DNA of 64,000 nucleotides from positions 62,001-126,000 of the forward strand of contig NZ_JAJUWT010000002.1 in NCBI RefSeq assembly GCF_021390395.1, given 5' to 3'. The DNA is from Saccharothrix sp. S26 (lineage in GTDB: Bacteria > Actinomycetota > Actinomycetes > Mycobacteriales > Pseudonocardiaceae). This document shows positions 46,526 to 56,242 of the stretch, one piece after another. The translations under genes were made by a program, and so were the position numbers. The notes beneath the pieces were generated by a model. That model was not told the DNA's origin and made no database searches. It saw only the letters and a program-made list of their open reading frames with translations. Each line of letters begins with the position of its first letter. The first letter of the stretch is position 1.

Positions 46526-48436
46526 ATGCCGGGGCCCAGCCGGGGCAGACCCGTGCGACGCCCGTTGTCCGTCCGGGGGCCCGCCCCCCGCCGACGACGC
46601 GGCGGCAACAGCCGGGTCCGCCTCGCGGTGGGCCGGCTTCTGCTGGTGGGCGCGCTGCTCCTGGCGGGGATCAAGCTCGTGCAGGTCCAGGGCTTCCAGG
46701 CGGAGGCGTTGTCCGCGCAGGCCGAGCAGCAACGCGCCACGCAGATCGACATCCCGGCGCCGCGCGGCTCGATCCTCGACCGCAACGGCAACCAGTTGGC
46801 GTTCAGCGTGGAGGCGCGCGCGCTCTACGTCGTGCCGCAGCGGATGCGCAAGGAGTGGGCGAAGGCACTGGAGGCCGACCCGGACATCGGCAGCTTCGAG
46901 GACCGCATCGCCGACATCGCCGCGTTCATCGAGCAGACGCTGGGCAAGGAGGTCGCCGGGCAGAAGACCGACCGGGACACCATGCTGGCGAAGCTCTCCC
47001 AGAACACCACCTACGTCGAGCTGGTCGACAACGTCGACCCGGGCAAGGCCGCCGTCATCACGGAGAAGTACGTCGACATCGGCTCCGAGTACCGGGCCGT
47101 GCGCGTCTACCCGAACGGCGAGCTGGCCTCCAACATCATCGGCGCGGCGAACTGGCGCAAGGACACCGAGCCGCCCGCCACGCACGGCCTGCTGGGGCTG
47201 GAGATCGCGCAGGACAACCTGCTCGCCGGCAACAACGGCCTGCGGGTCGTGGACACCATGCAGGGCAACGACGACGTGGTCATCCCCGGCCCGGGCCGCT
47301 CCCGCGAGCTGGCCGCCGCGACGCCCGGCAAGAGCCTCGAGCTGACGCTGGACGTGGACACGCAGTACGCGGTGCAGCGCATGGTCACCGACTACACGCG
47401 CAAGACGGCGGCGCGCAGCGGGTCCGCGGTGGTGCTGGACCGCCGCACGGGCGAGATCCTGGCCATGGCCAACGACAAGACGTTCGACCCGAACGACTTC
47501 GGCCGGGCCACCGAGGACCAGTTGCGCAACCTCGCCGTCACGTCGGTGTTCGAGCCCGGCTCGGTGAACAAGCTGGTCACCGCAGCGACGGCCATCGAGG
47601 ACGGCATCTACCAGCCGGACAGCGTGCTGCACGTCGACGGCAGCATCAAGGTCGCCGACCGGGTGATCGGGGACTGGTGGCAGCACGGCCCGCTGGACAT
47701 GACGTTCACCGGTGTGTTCGCGCGGTCGTCCAACGTGGGCACGCTGTTGACCGCGCAGAAGATCGGCCAGGACCGGTACTCGGAGATGCTGGGCAAGTTC
47801 GGGCTGGGCAAGCGGACCCAGTCCGGGCTGCCCGGCGAGGAGCCCGGCTACGTGCCGCCGCTGAACCAGTGGTCCGGCTCGACGTTCGGCAACCTGCCGA
47901 TCGGCCAGGGCCTGAACATGACGTTGTTGCAGATGACCGGGATGTACCAGGCGATCGCGAACGACGGCGTGCGCATCGCGCCGCGGATCGTGCGCGCCGA
48001 GGTGTCGGCCGACGGCAGCCGCAAGGAGGTCGACCCGGCGGAGACCGAACGGGTCGTGTCGCCGCAGACGGCCAAGACCGTGCGCGACATGTTCCGCGCG
48101 GTGGTGCAGAACGTACCGGGGCCGAACTCGTTCGCGCAGAGCGGCACGGGCACGCCCGCGGCCCTGCCGGGCTACCAGGTCAGCGGCAAGACGGGCACGG
48201 CGCAGCAGATCGACCCGAAGTGCGACTGCTACAGCAGTTCCCAGTACTGGATCACGTTCGCGGGCATCCTGCCCGCCGACAACCCCCGGTTCGTGGTCGG
48301 CATCATGCTCGACAACCCGACCGGCAACCCCCAGTCGGCCGCGCCGCTGTTCCACGACATCGCGTCCTACCTGACCCAGCGCTACCAGATCCCGATGTCG
48401 GCCGAGCAGAGCCCGATCGTGCCGCTGGTGCAGTGA
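46526..48436 (+). CDS. ftsI: Septal peptidoglycan transpeptidase FtsI (PBP2B class)
   Basis: 636 residues. Basic N-terminus, one membrane anchor (LAVGRLLLVGALLLAGIKLV), the pedestal motif APRGSILDRNGNQLAFSVEA, and the transpeptidase with S346xxK349 (PGSVNK), S401-x-N403 (SSN) and K555TG. It cross-links new septal peptidoglycan with FtsW. ATG 46526 is chosen because AGGAGG (46514-46519) is 6 bases away; GTG 46523 is in frame. 51 bases separate it from ftsL. Confidence 0.96.
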   Translation: MPGPSRGRPVRRPLSVRGPAPRRRRGGNSRVRLAVGRLLLVGALLLAGIKLVQVQGFQAEALSAQAEQQRATQIDIPAPRGSILDRNGNQLAFSVEARALYVVPQRMRKEWAKALEADPDIGSFEDRIADIAAFIEQTLGKEVAGQKTDRDTMLAKLSQNTTYVELVDNVDPGKAAVITEKYVDIGSEYRAVRVYPNGELASNIIGAANWRKDTEPPATHGLLGLEIAQDNLLAGNNGLRVVDTMQGNDDVVIPGPGRSRELAAATPGKSLELTLDVDTQYAVQRMVTDYTRKTAARSGSAVVLDRRTGEILAMANDKTFDPNDFGRATEDQLRNLAVTSVFEPGSVNKLVTAATAIEDGIYQPDSVLHVDGSIKVADRVIGDWWQHGPLDMTFTGVFARSSNVGTLLTAQKIGQDRYSEMLGKFGLGKRTQSGLPGEEPGYVPPLNQWSGSTFGNLPIGQGLNMTLLQMTGMYQAIANDGVRIAPRIVRAEVSADGSRKEVDPAETERVVSPQTAKTVRDMFRAVVQNVPGPNSFAQSGTGTPAALPGYQVSGKTGTAQQIDPKCDCYSSSQYWITFAGILPADNPRFVVGIMLDNPTGNPQSAAPLFHDIASYLTQRYQIPMSAEQSPIVPLVQ

Positions 48437-48494
48437 CGGCCGGTTGCTGCCAGCGGCGGCCGGACGCCTGCGCCGGGGCAATACCGTCCACGGC

Positions 48495-48983
48495 ATGGAA
48501 AAACTCGGCCGGGTGACGTCGGCGGCGATGACGGGTGCGGCGGTGGTCGCGTTGGCGGCGTGCGGTTCCGGTTCCGGCTCCGTTCCCGGTTCCGCGACCG
48601 CCCGCTCCGACACCGCCGACGTGCCGGCGTCGTCGCCCGCGCCCAGTGGCGAGTCCACCGCCGAGGTGTGCTCCGACCTGTACGCCTTCACGGCGGCCGC
48701 CGGTCCCGTGTTCGACCTGGCCAGGTTCGCGCTGGCCGACGGGGAGACGCCGGAGGAGCGGCGGACGGTGAGCGTCTACGTGCACGGCATGGCGTTGCAC
48801 GGCGTGCTGCTGTCCGACCACCCCGAGATGGGCGCGACGTACCGGACCGTCGCCCTGGCGGCGGCGGAGGCGAAGCGCAAGCTGGCGGACGGCGTGCCCG
48901 CCGCCGAGGCGATCGCGGCCCTGACCGACGACCAGGTGACCGCCGCCCGGGAAACCGCCGTCGCCTACCGAGGCGACTGCTGA
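48495..48983 (+). CDS. Putative lipoprotein, 162 aa
   Basis: N-terminus MEKLGRVTSAAMTGAAVVAL ends in the lipobox ALAAC (Cys at about 23), followed by a Ser/Gly/Pro linker and a helical domain with two more Cys (EVCSDLY and C-terminal GDC), which may pair. I do not recognise the domain. TACCGT (48482-48487) ends 7 bases before the ATG: leaderless pattern, hence its own promoter. It interrupts the usual ftsI-murE order of the dcw cluster. Confidence 0.75.
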   Translation: MEKLGRVTSAAMTGAAVVALAACGSGSGSVPGSATARSDTADVPASSPAPSGESTAEVCSDLYAFTAAAGPVFDLARFALADGETPEERRTVSVYVHGMALHGVLLSDHPEMGATYRTVALAAAEAKRKLADGVPAAEAIAALTDDQVTAARETAVAYRGDC

Positions 48984-49107
48984 TCCACGCCCTCACCTTC
49001 CCCAACGCGCAAACAATTCAGGTTCCGTGGTGTCACGGGACCGGGGGAACTCGTCCGGAGTGGACGTGCCGGACGAACACTCTCCGTGCGCCGGTAGCCT
49101 TCCGCGC

Positions 49108-50637
49108 GTGCCTGCCAAGCTAGAGGGCAAGGTCGCGACCGCTCCGCCTCGCCCTTCCCGCACCCAGCCCGTTGCCGTGTCCGAGCTCGCCACGACCGTC
49201 GACGCGCACCTGACCGCCCCCGACCGGGCGCACGTCCAGGTCAGCGGCGTGACGTTGCGTGCTCAGCACGTGCGGCCCGGCGACCTGTTCGCCGCGCTGC
49301 CCGGCACGCGGGTGCACGGCGCCGACTTCGCCGCCCAGGCCGTCGAGCACGGCGCGGTGGCCGTGCTGACCGACGCGGAGGGGGCCGACAAGGTCCACGG
49401 CGTGCCCGTGCTGGTGCACCCGGACCCCCGCGCGGTCCTGGGCCGGCTGGCGTCACGCGTCTACGGCGACCCCTCGACCAAGCTCGCCGTGTGGGGCGTG
49501 ACCGGCACGTCCGGCAAGACCACCACCAGCTACATGATCGACTCGGCGTTGCGCGCGGCCGGTCGTCGGACCGGGCTCATCGGCACGGTCGAGACGCGCC
49601 TCGCGGACCGCCGGCTCGACAGCGCCCTCACCACGCCCGAGGCGCCCGACCTCCAGGCCCTGCTCGCCGTGATGGTCGAGTGCGGCACCACGGACGTGGC
49701 CATGGAGGTCTCCAGCCACGCGCTGCGCCTGGGCCGGGTCGGGGGCGTCGGGTTCGCGGTCGGCGCGTTCACCAACCTCTCCCAGGACCACCTCGACTTC
49801 CACCCGGACATGGAGGACTACTTCCGGACCAAGGCCGAGCTGTTCGACGGCCGGGCCCGCACCGAGGTGGTCTGCGTGGACGGCGACTGGGGCCCGCGCC
49901 TGGTCAAGGACGCCACCGTCACGGTCGCGACCACCAAGCCCGCCCACTGGACCGCCACCGGCGTCACCGTCTCCGCGACCGGCGAGCAGGCGTTCACCGC
50001 GCACGGCCCGGACGGCGTCACGCTCGACGTGCGGCTCAGCCTGCCCGGTGACTTCAACGTCGCCAACGCCCTGCTGGCCATCGCGTGCCTGCACAGCCAG
50101 GGCGTCGACCTGGACGCCATCCGCACTGGGTTGCGCGACGTGCAAGTTCCGGGGCGCATGCAGCGGGTGGACGAGGGCCAGGACTTCACCGCCGTCGTGG
50201 ACTACTCGCACAAGCCCGCCGCCGTCGCGCTCGCCCTCGACGCCGTCCGGGCCCGCGCCACCGGTCGCGTCATCACGGTCCTGGGCTGCGGCGGCGACCG
50301 CGACACGGCCAAGCGGCCCCTCATGGGCGAGGAGGCGGCACGGCGCAGCGACGTCCTGGTCGTGACCGACGACAACCCGCGCAGCGAGGACCCGGCGCGG
50401 ATCCGGGCCGCGATGCTGGACGGCGCGCTGGCCGTGCCGGACGGCGAACGCGGCGAGGTCGTGGAGATCGGCGACCGTCGTCGCGCCATCGAGCACGCGG
50501 TGTCCCTGGCGCGCGCCGGCGACGTCGTCGTCGTCGCGGGCAAGGGCCACGAGACCGGCCAGGAGATCGCGGGCGTCGTGCACCCCTTCTCCGACGTGGA
50601 CGCACTGACCGACGCGATCCGAGGAGCCACCCGGTGA
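49108..50637 (+). CDS. murE: UDP-MurNAc-L-Ala-D-Glu:meso-DAP ligase MurE
   Basis: 509 residues. P-loop GVTGTSGKTTTSYMI, EVSSHALRLGRV, SQDHLDFH, and DNPRSEDP, the DNPR motif that selects meso-diaminopimelate; this tells the wall chemotype. GTG 49108 is preceded by TAGCCT (49095-49100), 7 bases away, so it may start its own leaderless transcript after the lipoprotein gene. An in-frame upstream start gives an unlikely tail. Overlaps murF by 4 bases. Confidence 0.95.
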   Translation: MPAKLEGKVATAPPRPSRTQPVAVSELATTVDAHLTAPDRAHVQVSGVTLRAQHVRPGDLFAALPGTRVHGADFAAQAVEHGAVAVLTDAEGADKVHGVPVLVHPDPRAVLGRLASRVYGDPSTKLAVWGVTGTSGKTTTSYMIDSALRAAGRRTGLIGTVETRLADRRLDSALTTPEAPDLQALLAVMVECGTTDVAMEVSSHALRLGRVGGVGFAVGAFTNLSQDHLDFHPDMEDYFRTKAELFDGRARTEVVCVDGDWGPRLVKDATVTVATTKPAHWTATGVTVSATGEQAFTAHGPDGVTLDVRLSLPGDFNVANALLAIACLHSQGVDLDAIRTGLRDVQVPGRMQRVDEGQDFTAVVDYSHKPAAVALALDAVRARATGRVITVLGCGGDRDTAKRPLMGEEAARRSDVLVVTDDNPRSEDPARIRAAMLDGALAVPDGERGEVVEIGDRRRAIEHAVSLARAGDVVVVAGKGHETGQEIAGVVHPFSDVDALTDAIRGATR

Positions 50638-52094
50638 TCCAGCTCAGCCTCGCCGAGATCGCCGAGGTCGTCGGCGGCACCCTGCACAACGCCACCGGTG
50701 CGGAGGTCGTCACCGGCAGCGTCGAGTTCGACACCCGGAAGGTCACGCCCGGCGGCCTGTTCCTGGCGCTGCCCGGCGCACGGGTCGACGGCCACGACTT
50801 CGCCGCCCAGGCCGTCGCCCAAGGCGCGGTCGGCGTGCTGGCGGGCCGTGAGGTGGACGCGCCCGCCGTCATCGCGCCCCCGGTCGACCGGGCCCAGGGC
50901 AACGCCTACGTGCTGTCCGGCGACACCGACGGCGCGGGCGCGGCCGTGCTCAAGGCCCTGGCCAAGCTGGCCCGGCACGTCACCGACCGGCTGGAGAACC
51001 TGACCGTCATCGGCGTGACCGGCTCGTCCGGCAAGACCTCCACCAAGGACCTCATCGCCGAGGTGCTGGCCCCGCTCGGGCCGACCATCGCGCCGCCCGG
51101 GTCGTTCAACAACGAGCTGGGCCACCCGTGGACGGCGTTGCGCGCCGACGAGGACACCCGGTTCCTGGTGCTGGAGCTCAGCGCCCGCGGCATCGGCCAC
51201 ATCGCCGAGCTGTGCACGGTCGCCGTGCCCCGCTTCGGCGCGGTGCTCAACGTCGGCAGCGCGCACGTCGGCGAGTTCGGCTCGCGGGAGAACATCGCCC
51301 TGGCCAAGGGCGAGCTGGTCGAGGCCCTGCCCGAGCACGGCGTCGCCGTGCTCAACGCCGACGACCCGCTCGTCGCGGGCATGGCCGGCCGCACGAAGGC
51401 CAAGGTCGTCCTCGTCGGCGAGAACCCGTCCGCGCAGGTCCGCGCGAAGGGCATCGAGCTGGACGACCAGGCCCGCGCCCGCTTCACGCTCGTCACGCCG
51501 CACGGTGAGGCGGACGTGCGCCTGGCCGTCCACGGTCCGCACCAGGTCGGCAACGCGCTCACCGCCGCGGCGATCGCGCTCGAACTCGGCGCGACCCCCG
51601 AGCAGGTGGCCGAGAGCCTGGGCAAAGCCGAACGGGTCTCCGCGCATCGCATGGCGGTCACCGAACGTCCTGATGGCGTGACGATCGTCAACGACGCGTA
51701 CAACGCCAACCCGGAGTCGGTGCGCGCGGCGCTGAAGTCGCTGGCCACCATCTCCCGGTCCGCCACGCCCGCCCGCCGCAGCTGGGCGGTGCTGGGCCCG
51801 ATGGCCGAACTGGGCGCGGACGCGGTCCGCGCGCACGACGAGATCGGACGGCTCGCGGTCCGCTTGGACATCAACAAGCTGGTCGTGGTCGGGCAGGAAG
51901 CCCGCGCGATGCACCAAGGGGCGCACCTGGAAGGATCTTGGGGCGAAGAAGCGATTCTGGTGCCCGACGTGACGGCGGCCGTCGAGCTGCTGCGCGACCA
52001 GGTGCGGCCCGGTGACGTCGTCCTGGTGAAGGCATCCAACTCATACGGCCTGTGGCGGGTTGCCGAGGCTCTCCTGGAGGCGGGCAGCAAGTGA
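50634..52094 (+). CDS. murF: UDP-MurNAc-tripeptide:D-Ala-D-Ala ligase MurF
   Basis: 486 residues. P-loop [28 protein letters not shown], and [15 protein letters not shown] are diagnostic. Adds D-Ala-D-Ala to the cytoplasmic precursor. GTG 50634 overlaps the murE stop; its stop overlaps mraY. The N-terminal domain is parallel to that of MurE ([18 protein letters not shown] versus GDLFAALPGTRVHGADFA). Confidence 0.96.
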   Translation: MIQLSLAEIAEVVGGTLHNATGAEVVTGSVEFDTRKVTPGGLFLALPGARVDGHDFAAQAVAQGAVGVLAGREVDAPAVIAPPVDRAQGNAYVLSGDTDGAGAAVLKALAKLARHVTDRLENLTVIGVTGSSGKTSTKDLIAEVLAPLGPTIAPPGSFNNELGHPWTALRADEDTRFLVLELSARGIGHIAELCTVAVPRFGAVLNVGSAHVGEFGSRENIALAKGELVEALPEHGVAVLNADDPLVAGMAGRTKAKVVLVGENPSAQVRAKGIELDDQARARFTLVTPHGEADVRLAVHGPHQVGNALTAAAIALELGATPEQVAESLGKAERVSAHRMAVTERPDGVTIVNDAYNANPESVRAALKSLATISRSATPARRSWAVLGPMAELGADAVRAHDEIGRLAVRLDINKLVVVGQEARAMHQGAHLEGSWGEEAILVPDVTAAVELLRDQVRPGDVVLVKASNSYGLWRVAEALLEAGSK

Positions 52095-53179
52095 AGAGCA
52101 TCCTGATCGCGGCGGCCATCGCCCTGATCACGTCGATCATGCTGACGCCGTACCTGATCAAGATCTTCTCCCGGCAGGGCTTCGGCCAGGAGATCCGCGA
52201 AGAGGGCCCGCAGAGCCACAAGACCAAGCGCGGCACGCCCACCATGGGTGGCGTCGCGATCCTGGTCGCGATGTGGGCGGGCTACCTCGGCGCGCACCTG
52301 GTGAACTCCATGTCGGCGGCGGCGCAGGACCAGACGCCCAGCGCGTCCGGCCTGCTGGTGCTGATGCTGACCACGTCGCTGGGCGTCGTCGGCTTCCTGG
52401 ACGACTTCATCAAGATCCGCAAGCAGCGCAACCTGGGCCTGAACAAGACCGCGAAGCTCGTCGGCCAGTTCGTCGCCACGATCATCTTCGCGGTGCTGGT
52501 CATGCAGTTCCCGAACAAGGAAGGCATCACGCCCGCGTCGGTGCACCTGTCGTTCGTGCGCGACATCACCGTGGTGTCGTTCGGCGTCGTCGGGTTCGTG
52601 GTGTTCTGCTACGCCGCGATCAGCGCCTGGTCCAACGCGGTGAACCTGACCGACGGCCTGGACGGCCTGGCCGGTGGCACGTCGGCGATGGTGCTCGGCA
52701 CCTACGTGGTGATCAGCTTCTGGCAGTTCCGCTACAACTGCTCGAACCTGCTCGTGGCCGGCTGCTACGACGTGCGCGACCCGCTGGACCTGGCCCTCGT
52801 GGCCGCCGCCGCGATGGCCGGCTGCATCGGCTTCCTGTGGTGGAACGCCGCGCCGGCGAAGATCTTCATGGGTGACACGGGCTCGCTCGCGCTGGGCGGC
52901 CTGGTCGCCGGCCTGTCCATCGCGACCCGCACCGAGCTGCTCATGGTCGTCATCGGCGGCCTGTTCGTGGTCGAGGCGCTGTCGGTGGTGTTGCAGGTCG
53001 CGGTCTTCCGCACGTCGAGACGGCGGCTGTTCCGCATGGCTCCGTTCCACCACCACTTCGAGCTCGCCGGGTGGGCGGAAACCACGGTGATCATCAGGTT
53101 CTGGCTGCTCGCGGGCATGTGCTGCATGCTCGGGCTCGGCCTGTTCTACAGCGAGTGGCTGACCGCGGTCGAGAGCTGA
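52091..53179 (+). CDS. mraY: Phospho-MurNAc-pentapeptide transferase MraY
   Basis: 362 residues, ten membrane helices. [57 protein letters not shown] and PFHHHFE are all present. Makes lipid I at the membrane. GTG 52091 overlaps the murF stop. Confidence 0.97.
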   Translation: MKSILIAAAIALITSIMLTPYLIKIFSRQGFGQEIREEGPQSHKTKRGTPTMGGVAILVAMWAGYLGAHLVNSMSAAAQDQTPSASGLLVLMLTTSLGVVGFLDDFIKIRKQRNLGLNKTAKLVGQFVATIIFAVLVMQFPNKEGITPASVHLSFVRDITVVSFGVVGFVVFCYAAISAWSNAVNLTDGLDGLAGGTSAMVLGTYVVISFWQFRYNCSNLLVAGCYDVRDPLDLALVAAAAMAGCIGFLWWNAAPAKIFMGDTGSLALGGLVAGLSIATRTELLMVVIGGLFVVEALSVVLQVAVFRTSRRRLFRMAPFHHHFELAGWAETTVIIRFWLLAGMCCMLGLGLFYSEWLTAVES

Positions 53180-53181
53180 CG

Positions 53182-54546
53182 ATGGGATTCCTCGCAGGTC
53201 GTCACGTCCTCGTGGCCGGCGCCGGCGTGACCGGCCGGTCCGCGGCGGAGGCGTTGCTGGCGGCGGACGCGGTCGTCACCGTGACCGACGGCTCGGCCGA
53301 CCGCCTGGCCGCGCTGGAGCAGTTGCTGCCCGGCGTGACGCTGACACCCGGGCTCGTCACGCCGCCCGAGGGCACGGACCTGGTCGTGACCAGCCCCGGC
53401 TGGCGGCCGTCCAGTCCCTTGTTGGCGGCGGCGTCGGCGGCCGGGATCGAGGTGATCGGCGAGGTCGAGCTGGCCTGGCGGATGGGCCTGGAGCTGGCCG
53501 ACCCGCCGACGTGGCTCGCCGTGACGGGGACGAACGGCAAGACCACCACGGTCGGGATGCTGGAGTCGATCCTGCGTGCGGCGGGCATCGACGCGGTGGC
53601 GTGCGGCAACGTCGGCCTGCCCGTGGTGGACGCGTTGTTGGCCGGCCGCCGGGTGCTGGCGGTGGAGCTGTCGAGCTTCCAACTGCACTGGTCGCCGTCC
53701 GTGCGGCCGTTCGCCGGGGTGCTGCTCAACCTGGCCGAGGACCACCTGGACTGGCACGGCACGTTCGAGGCGTACGCGTCGGCCAAGGCCGGTGTGCTCA
53801 CCGGTGAGGTCGCCGTGGGCGGGGTGGACGACCCGGTCGTGGCGGACCTGCTGGCCGCCTCGCCGGCCGCCGCGCACGTCGGGTTCACGCTGGGGTCGCC
53901 GGAGGAGGGCCAGCTCGGCGTGCACGACGGCCAGTTGGTCGACCGGGCGTTCGGGCCGTCCGACGAGGTGCTGCTGCCGGTCGCCGACGTGCACCCCGGT
54001 GGGCCTCCCGGCGTGGCCGATGCCCTGGCGGCGGCTGCCCTGGCCCGTGCGCACGGCGTGTCGGCGGCGGCGGTGGCCCAGGGCTTGCGCGACTTCACGC
54101 CGGGCGCGCACCGGGCCGTGCTGGTGGCGACGGCTGATGGCGTGTCGTACGTCAACGACTCCAAGGCCACGAACCCGCACGCGGCGGCGGCGTCGTTGCG
54201 GTCGCACGAGAGCGTCGTGTGGGTGGCGGGCGGTCTGCTCAAGGGCGCGTCGGTGGACGAGCTGGTGCGCTCCGAGGGGCATCGGCTGCGCGGCGCGGTG
54301 CTGATCGGCGCGGACCGTTCGGTGATCGCGTCGGCGCTGGCCCGGCACGTGCCGTCGGTGCCGGTGGTGGTGCTGGACGAGGGCTCCATGGCCGACGCCG
54401 TGCGCGAGGCCCGTTCGATGGCGAAGCCGGGTGACGCCGTGGTGCTCGCCCCGGCGGCGGCGTCGATGGACATGTTCACCGACTACGCCCATCGGGGCCA
54501 GGCGTTCACCGACGTGGTGCTGGAGCTGGTCGGTCAGGCCGAGTAG
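53182..54546 (+). CDS. murD: UDP-MurNAc-L-Ala:D-Glu ligase MurD
   Basis: 454 residues. N-terminal Rossmann VLVAGAGVTGRSAAEAL, P-loop TGTNGKTTTVGML, NLAEDHLDWHG, YVNDSKATNPHA. ATG 53182, 2 bases after mraY. Its 3' end overlaps the convergent small gene by 13 bases, and the usual next gene ftsW is displaced by 2.3 kb. Confidence 0.96.
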   Translation: MGFLAGRHVLVAGAGVTGRSAAEALLAADAVVTVTDGSADRLAALEQLLPGVTLTPGLVTPPEGTDLVVTSPGWRPSSPLLAAASAAGIEVIGEVELAWRMGLELADPPTWLAVTGTNGKTTTVGMLESILRAAGIDAVACGNVGLPVVDALLAGRRVLAVELSSFQLHWSPSVRPFAGVLLNLAEDHLDWHGTFEAYASAKAGVLTGEVAVGGVDDPVVADLLAASPAAAHVGFTLGSPEEGQLGVHDGQLVDRAFGPSDEVLLPVADVHPGGPPGVADALAAAALARAHGVSAAAVAQGLRDFTPGAHRAVLVATADGVSYVNDSKATNPHAAAASLRSHESVVWVAGGLLKGASVDELVRSEGHRLRGAVLIGADRSVIASALARHVPSVPVVVLDEGSMADAVREARSMAKPGDAVVLAPAAASMDMFTDYAHRGQAFTDVVLELVGQAE

Positions 54547-54824
54547 ATGCTGTCCGGCTCCTTCAGGTAGGCGTGGGCGGAGTCGATCACGGCGCACGGC
54601 CAGGTGGTGCGGCAGGCGGGGCACTGGCCCGAGGTGTCGGCCTTGTGCGTGGCCACGGTCGCGCGCAGGGCCGCGACCAGGCGCGGGACTTCGGTGCGGG
54701 CGACGGCGAGGACCGTCTCGTCGTCCGTGTCGTCCTCGTTGGTCAGCAGCTCGACGGTGTCCAGGTAGCCGAGCATGTCCTGGTTCAGCAGGTGGTGGGC
54801 GCGAGCGAGCGCAGCGGAGATCAT
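54534..54824 (-). CDS. Small Cys-containing protein next to XRE/DUF397
   Basis: 96 residues, helical (ARAHHLLNQDMLGYLDTVEL), with a CPACRTTWPC block (residues 68-77) that may bind metal, and acidic loop NEDDTDDE. Proteins of this sort are commonly divergent from XRE/DUF397 pairs in actinobacteria; function unknown. ATG 54824 and GTG 54833 both have GGAGG close by. It is convergent with and overlaps murD by 13 bases. Confidence 0.7.
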   Translation of the reverse strand: MISAALARAHHLLNQDMLGYLDTVELLTNEDDTDDETVLAVARTEVPRLVAALRATVATHKADTSGQCPACRTTWPCAVIDSAHAYLKEPDSIYSA

Positions 54825-54876
54825 GGCCTCCACGGTCCTCCAACGCGCACCAATCTGCAATATCTCACCTAGGGAT

Positions 54877-54901
54877 ATCCCGAAATTCACTCTTTCGGGA
54901 T
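54877..54901. promoter_or_regulatory. Palindrome in the XRE divergent promoter
   Basis: ATCCCGAAA-N7-TTTCGGGAT, perfect 9-bp arms, in an AT-rich patch. TAGCAT (54915-54920) is a good -10 with the ATG 7 bases on, so the right arm covers the -35 position. Confidence 0.6.
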
Positions 54902-54926
54902 GGCATATTGCCGATAGCATCCGGGC

Positions 54927-55775
54927 ATGACGCAAGGCAACACCGGCCCGGGTGTCCGGAGGCGCCTGCTCGCCAAAGCGCTGATCCAGCTCCGCGAGCA
55001 GGCCGGCAAGAGCTTCGACGACGTGGTCGAGGCGTTGGCCTTCTCGAAGTCGAAGATCAGCCGGATCGAGGCGGGCGGCACCGGCGTGTCCATTGTGGAC
55101 GCACGAGCGCTCGGTCAGCTCTACGGCGCGGATGCCGACACGCTCGCCTGGTTGGAGCGGCTGGCCAGGATCGCGAAGCAGCGCGGCCGGTGGCACGTGT
55201 TCGGTGACGGGTTGGTCGACTGGTTCTCGGACTTCGTAGTCCTCGAATCCGAGGCCTCGATGATCAACACCTTTGAGATCGACCTGGTCCCGGGCCTGTT
55301 CCAGACCGAGGAATACGCCGCGATGGTGTTGCGGGCCTACTCGCCCGATGTCCCGGACGACGTGGTCCAGCGGAAGGTGGCGCTGCGCCAGACCCGCCAG
55401 AACCGGGTTACCGACGGCTCCTTGTCGGTCTGGGCGATCGTGGACGAAGCCGCGCTCCGCCGCACCACCGGCGACCCGGTCGTCGACCGGCGGCAGCTGG
55501 AGCGGCTGCTCGCGATGTCGCTGCTGACCAATGTCGTGCTCCAGGTCCTGCCCTTCGACAAGGGCTTGCACATGGCGATGGGCACCGCTTTCTCCCTGCT
55601 GCGGTTCCACGGTTACCCGAGCATCGTCTACGTGGACAACCTGACCGGTGGCGTCTATCTGGACGAGGAAGCCGACCTCGAGCGGTATAGCCTGGTGCTG
55701 GATCACCTCAGGGCCACCGCGCTCAACGTGCGGGAGTCGGCCGAGTTCATCAAGGGGGTGATCGCGGATCTCTAG
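54927..55775 (+). CDS. XRE family regulator with DUF5753-type C-terminus
   Basis: 282 residues. HTH at about 12-65 (ALIQLREQAGKSFDDVVEAL, FSKSKISRIEAGGTGVSIVD) and a C-terminal DUF5753 domain (about 100-280: WFSDFVVLESEASMINTFEI, VPGLFQTEEYAAMVLRAY, SVWAIVDEAALRR). This architecture pairs with DUF397 proteins in Streptomyces and relatives, where the pair acts like an antitoxin/toxin-type or developmental switch. Codon bias is slightly weaker than in the mur genes around it. Confidence 0.92.
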   Translation: MTQGNTGPGVRRRLLAKALIQLREQAGKSFDDVVEALAFSKSKISRIEAGGTGVSIVDARALGQLYGADADTLAWLERLARIAKQRGRWHVFGDGLVDWFSDFVVLESEASMINTFEIDLVPGLFQTEEYAAMVLRAYSPDVPDDVVQRKVALRQTRQNRVTDGSLSVWAIVDEAALRRTTGDPVVDRRQLERLLAMSLLTNVVLQVLPFDKGLHMAMGTAFSLLRFHGYPSIVYVDNLTGGVYLDEEADLERYSLVLDHLRATALNVRESAEFIKGVIADL

Positions 55776-55794
55776 CTCGTCCTGGGAGCGCGTG

Positions 55795-55977
55795 ATGTGG
55801 TCGGAATGGCGCAAGAGCAGCCGTAGTAACGGCGCGGGCGGCAACTGCGTCGAGGTGGCCGTCTCAGCCGACGCGTTCCGGGTCCGGGACAGCAAGAACG
55901 CCACCGGGCCGGTCCTCGAGTTCGACAGCCGGGCCATGGCGACGTTCCTGGCCGGTGTCAAGCGGGACGGCGTCTAG
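55795..55977 (+). CDS. DUF397 domain-containing protein
   Basis: 60 residues: WSEWRKSSRSNGAGGNCVEV, then FRVRDSKNATGPVLEF and FLAGVKRDGV, a complete DUF397 unit. ATG 55795 has GGGAG 6 bases upstream. Lies 19 bases behind the XRE gene, its usual partner; DUF397 proteins bind and counteract the XRE partner in the few studied cases. Confidence 0.92.
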   Translation: MWSEWRKSSRSNGAGGNCVEVAVSADAFRVRDSKNATGPVLEFDSRAMATFLAGVKRDGV

Positions 55978-55988
55978 CGGTACGCGGC

Positions 55989-56242
55989 CTACTCGGTGGC
56001 CTTGGCGTGCGCGCCGTGTGCCGTTGGCCAGGCTGCCCTTGGGTTGGCGGTGTCGATTGGTCGGCTTGTCCGCTCTGGGCCGGGACCATGGCGCATGAGA
56101 TCTCGCGTCTCCCGCAAGTCCCTTGTCTGCCCCGGGTTTGTAGATCCTGCCAACCCTTGATCGCGTAGTTGGTGCAGTAACGAACGCGCCACTCCGCGCC
56201 CACGGCCGGCGGTGCGACCGGGTCGCCTTTCTTCGGGCTCAC
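55989..56242 (-). pseudogene. Decayed RelE/ParE-like toxin gene
   Basis: From GTG 56242 one frame reads VSPKKGDPVAPPAVGAEWRV, then YAIKGWQDLQ, the start of an actinobacterial toxin-like family. The thread then passes through the other two minus frames (RETRDLMRHGPGPE, DKPTNRHRQPKGSLANGT) and returns to GAHAKATE-stop at 55989. The conserved WQIEVTGGGRIWYLVD-type core is missing. At least two frameshifts and one deletion have occurred. The start overlaps the stop of the antitoxin-like gene, as in intact pairs. Confidence 0.65.
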
